Origin: Rhodospirillales bacterium
GTDB lineage: Bacteria; Pseudomonadota; Alphaproteobacteria; ATCC43930; CGMCC-115725
Assembly (NCBI GenBank): GCA_028291405.1
Contig: JAQGID010000395.1
Coordinates: 21,371 to 85,370 of the forward strand
Length of the DNA: 64,000 nt
Direction: 5' to 3'
The translations under genes were made by a program, and so were the position numbers. Positions 57,670-64,000 of this stretch are shown piece after piece. The stretch's first letter is position 1. Every line of letters starts with the position of its first letter. A model generated the notes under the pieces. It was not told the origin of the DNA and ran no database searches. It saw nothing but the letters and a program-made list of their open reading frames with translations.

Positions 57670-59265
57670 TCACCGCGTCGGCGCCTTCGCGGCGAATTCC
57701 GAGCCGCGGACGCACATCTTCCCCTTGGGATCCTGCCAGAGCTTTTCCGTCGCGTGAAGATGGCCCAGCGCTCGCGCCACCGTCTGGAAATCGTATGAGG
57801 CGAAGCGTTCGGCGATGTCGGTGTAGTAGAGCGGCGCCTTCGCAATGAGGTCGAGAATCTGCTGCGCCAGCGCGGCGACCCGCGCATCGTCCCCGGCGGC
57901 GCCCTTGGGGTCCGCCTTGCCGGCGACGTAGTCGTGGATCTTGGCCTTGTCCGCATAGGCATAGGCGATGCGCTCGTAGCGCTCTCTCGGGACATTCTCG
58001 GGGATCGTCGCGTCGATGCCGATCTTGGCGGTCGTCGGGACGACGCCGACCGGCGTCGGCGGCAGGCTGGGGTCGAGCGGCTTGCCGCGCGCGTTGCTGA
58101 CGATCATGACGTCCTTGTCGCCCTGGACGCGCGTCGCGATCGCCCATTCGACGTCGACCGGATTGAAGACGTCGATGTCATCGTCGACCACGACGACGTG
58201 CTTGAGGTCCATCACCGAGAGCGCGGCGAGGAGGGCGTTCTTGCCCTCGCCGGGCTGCTTTTTGATCGAAATGACGGCGTGCCAGAAGGCGCAGCCGCCC
58301 AGCGTCACGTTGATGTCGTGCACCCGGACGCCGGCGTTCTTCACCGCCTCGCGGATCGCGGTATAGCGCGTCGGCGCCGCCAGCCAGGTGTTCTCCCACG
58401 GCATGTGCAGCGCGTAATAGACCGCATCCTTGCGCATCGAGATGGCCTTGATGCGGACCAGCGGGTTCCAGTGCAGCCCGCCCATCAGCCTCGTGAACTC
58501 GCCGAAGCGACCTTCCGGCCACGTCCAGCCGGTCGGCAGGATCTCGGCCTCGAGGACGATCTCGGCGTCGGCCACATAGGGCATGTCGATGGTTTGGCAT
58601 TGCGCCAGCGCGACCGGCTCGCCGCGCAAGCCGCCGGAGATTGTCATCTCGTCGACGCCCAGCGGCGCGCGATAGCCGGCGCCCATGATTTCAATGGGAT
58701 GCGTCCCGATGCTGATCGAGATCGGCAACGGCTTGCCGGCATCGAAGGCGCGTTGCGCGAAGAGGCGCATGTTATTCGGCGTCACGATATCGATGCCGGT
58801 GAGGTTGCGCTCCTTGACGATGAAGCGATAGATGCCGCTGTTCATTCCCAACTCGGGATCTCGGGCCATGACGATGCCGGCCGTGATCATCGGGCCGCCG
58901 TCGTAGATCGACGACATGGGGATCGGCAGCTTGAAGAGATCGACGTCGTCGCCGAGTACCGTGACCTCGCGGGTCGGCGAGGCGTTGACGAGCTTCGGCG
59001 GGATCGGATCGTCGATCGCCTTCTTCAACATCGCCTCGATCTCGGCGTAGTTGCTGGCGCCCATCGACATGATGGCGCGTTTCTGCGTCCGGATGATGCC
59101 GGAGACGACCGGCATGTCGTAGCCGATGACGTTATGGAAAAAGAGCGCCTTGTCCGACTGGTCGACCAGCGTCGCAATATGGCGGATATCCACCGGCTGA
59201 CGCAGGTCGACGAGTTCGTCCGCTTCGCGCAGCTGGTCGAGAAAGCCGCGGAAATTCTCCTGCAT
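57670..59265 (-). CDS. UbiD-family decarboxylase with C-terminal winged-helix-like extension (second copy)
   Basis: A 531-residue prFMN-dependent decarboxylase-family enzyme. Family segments include ARDPELGMNSGIYRF, SIGTHPIEIMGAGY, AEIVLEAEIL, the catalytic region WPEGRFGEFTRL and DLKHVVVVDDDIDVFNP. The acidic motif reads EGRFGEF instead of the more usual EGPYGE. Residues 459-531 form an extension with helix-turn-helix-wing character (YYTDIAERFAS, DFQTVARALGHLHATEKL, then a Lys/Gly wing), as in the UbiD at 18484-20019. ATG 59265 follows GGAGACAG. It stands alone as a minus-strand gene after a PEBP gene. Confidence 0.92.
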   Translation of the reverse strand: MQENFRGFLDQLREADELVDLRQPVDIRHIATLVDQSDKALFFHNVIGYDMPVVSGIIRTQKRAIMSMGASNYAEIEAMLKKAIDDPIPPKLVNASPTREVTVLGDDVDLFKLPIPMSSIYDGGPMITAGIVMARDPELGMNSGIYRFIVKERNLTGIDIVTPNNMRLFAQRAFDAGKPLPISISIGTHPIEIMGAGYRAPLGVDEMTISGGLRGEPVALAQCQTIDMPYVADAEIVLEAEILPTGWTWPEGRFGEFTRLMGGLHWNPLVRIKAISMRKDAVYYALHMPWENTWLAAPTRYTAIREAVKNAGVRVHDINVTLGGCAFWHAVISIKKQPGEGKNALLAALSVMDLKHVVVVDDDIDVFNPVDVEWAIATRVQGDKDVMIVSNARGKPLDPSLPPTPVGVVPTTAKIGIDATIPENVPRERYERIAYAYADKAKIHDYVAGKADPKGAAGDDARVAALAQQILDLIAKAPLYYTDIAERFASYDFQTVARALGHLHATEKLWQDPKGKMCVRGSEFAAKAPTR

Positions 59266-59351
59266 CCACTGTCTCCAGCAAGGGCCGGCACAACGCCGGC
59301 TCGATGATCGCCCTAAGCTAGACAGCGGCGACGACGGCGGCAATCCGTGAT

Positions 59352-59924
59352 TCAGGGGCGCATGTAGGTGCCGATGAGGCAGCCTCTGGCAATGGTGTGA
59401 TCGCGCATTGCTCCGATGATCTCGCCGCGCCCGGGGGTGGCGCCCAGTTCGGGCGGTCGATCGAGGGCGTAAGCCTGGATCACATAACGATGCGGGCCGT
59501 GGCCGGGCGGCGGGTCGGGCGGCAGATAGCGCGCTGACAGGTAAGAATTGCGGCCCAGCGGCGGCCGCTCGCTCTCGGCCTCGCCGAGGGCCCCCTCCGC
59601 GAGTTCTCCGTCGGTTCCCGGCAAGTCGTGGACGATCAAGTGCACCAGAGGCGAGGGTGTCGGGCTGTCGGCGTCCTCGATAAGGAGCACCAGGCTTTGG
59701 GCCTCTTCCGGCACACCGCGCCAGAGCAGCGGCGGCGAGAGGCCTGCGCCATCAGCCGTGAAACGCGATGGAATTGCCTGCTCGTCGACGAAGGCCGGGC
59801 TGGCGAGCAATAGCGTTTCGGGGACGTCCGCCAGCGACGCGTCGCCGAAATAGACGGTCTTCTCGAGTCCCGGTCGGATACCGGACAGGGCTTCGCCGAC
59901 GACATGTGGCAGTTTCTTCAGCAT
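59352..59924 (-). CDS. YbhB/YbcL-type PEBP-family protein
   Basis: A 190-residue phosphatidylethanolamine-binding-like protein. Family markers are AIPSRFTADGAGLSPPLLW, the LLIEDADSPTPSPLVHLIVHD pair of motifs split around residues 80-100, and GHGPHRYVIQAYALD. No signal peptide. Function of bacterial members is poorly known. It precedes the UbiD gene on the same strand by 86 bases and is divergent from the Gly/Arg-rich protein. Confidence 0.88.
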   Translation of the reverse strand: MLKKLPHVVGEALSGIRPGLEKTVYFGDASLADVPETLLLASPAFVDEQAIPSRFTADGAGLSPPLLWRGVPEEAQSLVLLIEDADSPTPSPLVHLIVHDLPGTDGELAEGALGEAESERPPLGRNSYLSARYLPPDPPPGHGPHRYVIQAYALDRPPELGATPGRGEIIGAMRDHTIARGCLIGTYMRP

Positions 59925-60106
59925 CGGAATGGCTCCCTCGCACGCGGGCGATCTCGCCCGTCTCGCAATGGAAACCCGGGTGGATGGCGGATAATTCCGC
60001 GTATCACGGAACGCGCGCCGAGCGGGACGCCGTCACGCTGCCGTGCTATCACGCATCGCTCGTCGCCGCGTCTCGCTGGCGACACTCGCATTTCAGGATG
60101 CTCCAG

Positions 60107-60550
60107 ATGGCACAGGACAACCGCGGCGGTCCATCATCACGAGGCGGCAACAATCGCGGCGGTCCCGGCGGCCGCGGCCCCGGTGGCAAGGGCGGCTTCG
60201 GCAAAGGGCCGGCGCGCCCGGCCCGTGTCGAGACCTATGAGGATGTCAAGCTGCTGAGCCGCGGCGAAGGTTTCCGCATCGACAAATCCGTCGTCGTCGA
60301 GAAGGGATCGCACCGTCCGGTCAAGACCGAATATCGGCTGACCCGCGACGGGCTTCCCGGGGTCCAGGTCTTTCAGCGTCTCGCCGACGCGCAAACCGCG
60401 TCGACCGCGCCGTTGCCAGAGCCGGAGCCGGAGGCGGCGCCCGAATCCCCGGTCGAGGTTGCGGCCGAAGCCGCCGCCGAGGGCGGCGCCGCGGTCCTGC
60501 CCCCGGTCGAGGACGCCGCCCCGTCGCCGGAGGAGGCGACCGAGCACTAA
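60107..60550 (+). CDS. Small protein with RGG-like N-terminus and acidic tail, unknown function
   Basis: A 147-residue protein with three parts: a Gly/Arg/Asn-rich N-terminus (residues ~1-38, repeated RGG/GGR), a compact middle (KLLSRGEGFRIDKSVVVEKG, then HRPVKTEYRLTRDGLPGVQVF), and an Ala/Glu/Pro-rich acidic tail. RGG-type tails often bind RNA. No family recognised. The downstream gene starts 17 bases later. ATG 60107 chosen; an in-frame ATG three codons upstream is possible. Confidence 0.62.
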   Translation: MAQDNRGGPSSRGGNNRGGPGGRGPGGKGGFGKGPARPARVETYEDVKLLSRGEGFRIDKSVVVEKGSHRPVKTEYRLTRDGLPGVQVFQRLADAQTASTAPLPEPEPEAAPESPVEVAAEAAAEGGAAVLPPVEDAAPSPEEATEH

Positions 60551-60567
60551 CCTGTCGAGGACGCGCC

Positions 60568-61131
60568 ATGGCCGAGAGATTTCTTCCCGGCACCGCCGTC
60601 TACGCCAAGGACGGCCGCCGCTACATCGTCGACGAGGTCGACGACGGGATCGTCTATTGCTTGTCGGCGGGCGGCGCCGAGACCGAGTTTCCGGCAGCGC
60701 AGCTCAAGACCGAGGCGGAGTGGTCGGCGCGCTCCGGCAAGCCCGAGATTCTCTACGGCCGCATCAAGCAATCGCGCGAGTTCACGGTCAAGGGCAAGCT
60801 CGACCCCGCCGGAGCCGAGGCGCTGCTGGCGAAGGCCGAGCGTCTCTATCCGGGCATCGTCGACTTCGCCGCCTTCGTAGCCGCCCGGCGTGCGCTCGCC
60901 GAGATCGGCAACGAGGACTTCGCTGCGGAGCTCTCGATCGTCAAATGTCGCGAAATCTTCGACGCCGTTACCGCGCCGGCCCGAGCAACGGTCCTTGCGA
61001 CCCTGATCGGCGCGATCCCCGAGCGGCTGGTCGGCGCCGCCGGACTTGGCGACAACCTCTTGCGCGCGATGATCGACAAGGGATTGCCGGCCGCGGAGTT
61101 CGACGAGTTTCGCTGCCGGCGGCGGCGCTAG
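60568..61131 (+). CDS. Hypothetical protein, possible operon partner of the Gly/Arg-rich protein
   Basis: A 187-residue protein not recognised. The first ~55 residues (FLPGTAVYAKDGRRYIVDEVDDGIVYCL, given here in part) look like a small SH3/KOW-type beta barrel; the rest is helical and Ala/Glu-rich with two cysteines. No signal peptide or TM segment. It follows the Gly/Arg-rich gene after 17 bases with GAGGACGCGCC before ATG. Coding bias supports a real gene. Confidence 0.58.
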   Translation: MAERFLPGTAVYAKDGRRYIVDEVDDGIVYCLSAGGAETEFPAAQLKTEAEWSARSGKPEILYGRIKQSREFTVKGKLDPAGAEALLAKAERLYPGIVDFAAFVAARRALAEIGNEDFAAELSIVKCREIFDAVTAPARATVLATLIGAIPERLVGAAGLGDNLLRAMIDKGLPAAEFDEFRCRRRR

Positions 61132-61167
61132 TCCGCCGCGCGTCAGGGGCCATTGTCCCCGTCTCCG

Positions 61168-61479
61168 CTATGGCGCCGGCTGTTTCTCGGCGGTCCGTCC
61201 GAACTGCTTCCGCAGCTCGTCCTTCGCGCGCTCCAAGATCCGTTTCTGCGCCGCCGGCAGGTTCTTCCCCGCGCGGTTGACGTAGAAGTTCAGCATCGAC
61301 ATCGCCGATTGGAACGCGCTGGCCTTGCGCCGCCGGCTGCGCTCCGCCGATCGCTTCAACGAAGACGCGATTCGCTTCGGGTCGTGAGCGCGAAAGACGC
61401 TCTTCTCCAAGTCGAGCGCGTCGCTCTGCGCGGTGACCTGCGCCGACCATTTCGTCCCACCACGCCGATCCTGCATCAT
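61168..61479 (-). CDS. DUF3175 protein
   Basis: A 103-residue basic protein matching the DUF3175 pattern: KWSAQVTAQSDALDLEKSVF near the N-terminus, DPKRIASSLKRSAERS, and SAMSMLNFYVNRAGKNL. The function is not established. It is convergent with the hypothetical gene upstream (36 bases). The start may be either of two adjacent ATGs. Confidence 0.8.
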   Translation of the reverse strand: MMQDRRGGTKWSAQVTAQSDALDLEKSVFRAHDPKRIASSLKRSAERSRRRKASAFQSAMSMLNFYVNRAGKNLPAAQKRILERAKDELRKQFGRTAEKQPAP

Positions 61480-61732
61480 GCACCTCCAGCTAGCCTCGCT
61501 ATTGCAAAAAACTACATCCCGCGCCGGGTCGTTCCGGGGACGCGCGATCGGGGTGCAGAGGCCGAAAATCTTCGCTCTACAACAGCACCGGAACCGCCGA
61601 TTCCGACTGCAACCTCGCAGGCTGGAAATTCAAGTCTCGCACCCGGAATTTTTCCTGTAGATATCGGGGATGAGAGGGCCGCCAGCGGGCGGCCGCAGCC
61701 CGCCTTGGGCGACTAGACTGAGGAGCACCGGA

Positions 61733-62752
61733 GTGACGGAAAAGACGATGCGAGCGCTGGTGTTGCGCAGCCATGGCGCGCTCGATGACCTTCAGGTGGT
61801 CGAGGATTACCCGGTGCCGCAGGTCGTTGACGGACATGTCGTGATTCGCGTCCGCGCCTCCTCGTTCAATTATCACGATGTCTTCACCGTCAAGGGGATG
61901 CCGGGCATCAAGGTGCCGTTCCCCGTGATCATTGGCCTCGACATGGCCGGCGAGATCGCCGAGATCGGTGCCGGGGTGACCGGGTGGAAGGTCGGCGACC
62001 GCGTCCTGGTCAACCCGCTCAACAAGCGCAAGGGGCTGATGGGCGAGATGCTCGACGGCGGCATGGCGCAGTATTGCCTCGTTGCCGCCGACCAGCTCGT
62101 CGCCATGCCGGAGGGCGTCACCTTCGAGGAGGCGGCTTCGCTGCCGGTCGCCTACGGCACGGCGCATCGCATGCTGATCACCCACAACACGATCAAGAAA
62201 GGCGACAAAGTCCTGGTGCTCGGCGCCAGCGGCGGCGTCGGCACCGGCTGCGTCATCCTGGCGAAGCTGCTCGGTGCCGAGGTCATCGCCTGCGCCAGCA
62301 GCGCCGAGAAACTGGCGCGGCTCAAGGAAATGGGCGCCAACGAGGTGATCAACTACGACGAGGTCGATTTCTCGAAATGGGCGATCGAGAAATACGGCAA
62401 GCCGCAGCGCCGCTCCCATGAGGGCGGCGTCGACGTCGTCATCAACTTCACCGGCGGCCCGACCTGGGTTCCCTCGCTGAAATGCATCAAGCGCGGCGGC
62501 AAGCTGCTGGTCTGCGGCGCCACCGCCGGCCATGATCCGGTCGAGGATCTGCGCTACGTCTGGACCTTCGAGATCAATATCGTCGGTTCGAACAGCTTCT
62601 ATGATGACGACCTCGCCGGGCTGATGACGCTGATCCGCGAGGGGCGCATGAAGCCCGTGATCGACAAGGTGCTGCCGCTCGACGAGGCCGCTGCCGGGCT
62701 GCGCCTCATCCAGGACCGCAAGGTCATCGGCAAGGTCGTGGTGACGCCATGA
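61733..62752 (+). CDS. Medium-chain alcohol dehydrogenase/quinone reductase-family protein
   Basis: A 339-residue MDR enzyme. The N-terminal catalytic domain includes FNYHDVFTVKGMPG and GLDMAGEIAEIGAGV; the NADP(H) Rossmann motif is GASGGVGTGCV near residue 165. Zn ligands of classical alcohol dehydrogenases are not obvious. GTG 61733 with AGGAG seven bases upstream was preferred; ATG 61748 (MRALVLRSHG) is a good alternative. Its stop overlaps the thioesterase start by ATGA. Confidence 0.9.
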   Translation: MTEKTMRALVLRSHGALDDLQVVEDYPVPQVVDGHVVIRVRASSFNYHDVFTVKGMPGIKVPFPVIIGLDMAGEIAEIGAGVTGWKVGDRVLVNPLNKRKGLMGEMLDGGMAQYCLVAADQLVAMPEGVTFEEAASLPVAYGTAHRMLITHNTIKKGDKVLVLGASGGVGTGCVILAKLLGAEVIACASSAEKLARLKEMGANEVINYDEVDFSKWAIEKYGKPQRRSHEGGVDVVINFTGGPTWVPSLKCIKRGGKLLVCGATAGHDPVEDLRYVWTFEINIVGSNSFYDDDLAGLMTLIREGRMKPVIDKVLPLDEAAAGLRLIQDRKVIGKVVVTP

Positions 62753-63180
62753 GCGACGAGAAGACCCCGGAGATGACCCCCGAGCGGGTCGAGGCGATGT
62801 TGACCCGCGGCCCCTTTCACCAGTGGCTGGGGCTCAAGGTCGTCGCGGTCCACCCCGACGGCATCGAGCTCAAGGCGACGTGGCGCGAGGAATGGGTCGT
62901 CAACCCCGACCGCCGCTACACCCACGGCGGCATTCTCGCGGCGCTGGTCGACCTCGCGGCCGATTGGGCGATGGTCGCCAAGACCGGTCGCGGCGTGCCG
63001 ACGATCGATCTCCGTGTCGACTATCATGCCGCCGCCATGCCGGGCGACCTCACGGCGAAAGGCAAGGTCATTCGCATGGGTGGCCAGTTCTCGACCGCCG
63101 AGGCGCAGATCTTCGACCAGGCCGGCAAGCTGCTCGCGAGCGGCCGCGGCACGTATTTCACGGCGCCACCGAAGGCGTGA
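62749..63180 (+). CDS. PaaI-type hotdog thioesterase
   Basis: A 143-residue hotdog-fold protein hydrolysing or binding acyl-CoA. The PaaI signature is YTHGGILAALVDLAADWAM, with the second half TIDLRVDYHAAAMPGDLTAKG split around residues 83-103. It is coupled to the dehydrogenase upstream and the acyl-CoA ligase downstream (TGATG). A role in trimming or recycling CoA esters in the same pathway is likely. Confidence 0.9.
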   Translation: MSDEKTPEMTPERVEAMLTRGPFHQWLGLKVVAVHPDGIELKATWREEWVVNPDRRYTHGGILAALVDLAADWAMVAKTGRGVPTIDLRVDYHAAAMPGDLTAKGKVIRMGGQFSTAEAQIFDQAGKLLASGRGTYFTAPPKA

Positions 63181-64000
63181 TGGCGGCGTTTCCCTTCACC
63201 AACCTCGGGGATCTGATCGACCGCAGCCGCGACCTTGAGAAGGTCGCGGTGATCGATCTCGGCGGCGAGGCGCCGCGCGAGGTCACTTACGCGGCGCTCG
63301 ACGCCATGGCGATGGGCGTCGCGCGTGCGCTCCTCGGCAGGGGGCTCGTCCGCGGCGAGCGGGTCGCCATTCTCGCGGCCAACCGCTCGGAATACCTCGC
63401 CGCCTATTTCGGCATCATGCGGGCCGGGCTCGTCGCCGTGCCGGTCAACTTCAAGTTCCCGGCCAAGACGATCGACTTCATCCTGCGGGACTCCGGCGCG
63501 AAGCTCGTCTTCTGCGACGGCCCGCGCCGGGAAGATGTGCCCACGGATCTGCCGGCTGTGGTCTTCGGCGACGGTTTCGACGAGTTCCTCGATCGCGGCA
63601 CCTTCGAATCCGTCGTGCCCGCGGCGAACGAGCCAGCGATGTTCCTCTATACCTCGGGGTCGACCGGCACGCCGAAGGGCGTCGTCCTCTCGCACCAGTC
63701 GCATCTCTGGGTCGTCGACGTCCGGCTCGGCGGTCAGGATCTGTCCCGCCACCGCTATCTCGTCGCGGCGCCGCTCTACCACATGAACGCGCTGGCTCTC
63801 AGCAAGCTTGCCTGTGCCGCGCATGCGACGATCGTGCTGCTGCCGCAGTTCACCGCCCGCGGCTACATCGAGGCGATCGGTCGCTACCGCGCGACCTGGC
63901 TCACGGCGGTGCCGCCGATGATCGCGATGATGCTGCGCGAGCCCGATCTCCTGGCGAAGACCGACCTCTCCAGCGTCGAGTTCGTCCGCATGGGCTCGGC
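63180..64000 (+). CDS. Acyl-CoA ligase (AMP-forming), N-terminal part, cut by window end
   Basis: At least 273 codons of an ANL-superfamily ligase, roughly half of the expected ~500 residues. Visible motifs are GRGLVRGERVAILAANRSEY, the ATP-binding P-loop LYTSGSTGTPKGVVLSH and AAPLYHMNAL. ATG 63180 shares one base with the thioesterase stop. It completes a dehydrogenase-thioesterase-ligase unit; carboxylic acid activation is clear, the substrate is not. Confidence 0.93.
   Translation, partial: MAAFPFTNLGDLIDRSRDLEKVAVIDLGGEAPREVTYAALDAMAMGVARALLGRGLVRGERVAILAANRSEYLAAYFGIMRAGLVAVPVNFKFPAKTIDFILRDSGAKLVFCDGPRREDVPTDLPAVVFGDGFDEFLDRGTFESVVPAANEPAMFLYTSGSTGTPKGVVLSHQSHLWVVDVRLGGQDLSRHRYLVAAPLYHMNALALSKLACAAHATIVLLPQFTARGYIEAIGRYRATWLTAVPPMIAMMLREPDLLAKTDLSSVEFVRMGS

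Overview
The window is high-GC, gene-dense bacterial DNA with strong GC3 bias and long runs of genes whose stop and start codons overlap (ATGA or TGATG). Gene content points to an alphaproteobacterium with a soil or aromatic-degrading lifestyle, but I cannot name an order or genus from sequence alone. The content includes many Liv-type ABC transporters, UbiD decarboxylases, MFS/RND efflux pumps, a BTLCP-type cysteine proteinase, MddA, DUF2934 and DUF3175 proteins. I saw no rRNA, tRNA, CRISPR array, insertion sequence or prophage.

Layout. 1-4543: an MdtAB-type RND efflux pump (mdtB cut by the window edge), divergent from an unpaired second membrane-fusion protein. 4617-5513: a Ser/Thr-rich EF-hand protein. 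5724-9017: a tight five-gene operon of a Tat-type solute-binding protein, an ABC ATPase, a permease, a degenerate NifU/IscU-like protein and a cysteine-rich DsrE-like protein. 9249-13050: mntH and a glycogen phosphorylase. 13255-26141: a 12-gene minus-strand unit carrying two complete branched-chain-amino-acid-type ABC transporters, one with permease and ATPase fused. Between and beside them sit a UbiD-family decarboxylase, an acyl-CoA ligase and an enoyl-CoA hydratase. This looks like uptake and CoA-dependent catabolism of an (aromatic) carboxylic acid. 26304-27413: a LapG-like lipoprotein next to an unusually AT-rich stretch. 27414-31469: an HMG-CoA-lyase-like enzyme, a small Cys protein, a flavin reductase-like protein, an NTF2/PNPOx-like fusion, MddA and a 4-OT tautomerase. 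31705-36754: a CadC/TPR-type regulator, then an MFS pump, a HIBADH-family dehydrogenase and an orphan solute-binding protein. 36913-43968: gltB, gltD and an LpxL-like acyltransferase. 43979-49907: SDR, hydantoinase-B-like, FAH-family, Liv-type binding protein and second SDR genes. 50007-57660: three MFS pumps, an HSL-type hydrolase, a DODA-type dioxygenase and a VOC protein. 57670-61479: a second UbiD-family enzyme, a PEBP protein and small proteins of unknown function. 61733-64000: a medium-chain dehydrogenase, hotdog thioesterase and acyl-CoA ligase (cut by the window end), all translationally coupled.

Together the genes describe a catabolic and efflux-rich accessory landscape around a few core genes (gltBD, glgP, mntH). 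The strongest candidates for an undescribed system are the 5.7-9.0 kb thiol-rich ABC operon and the 13.3-26.1 kb double-transporter/UbiD operon. Both UbiD enzymes carry a C-terminal winged-helix-like extension. Function assignments come from motif and family recognition by eye; no database search was possible.
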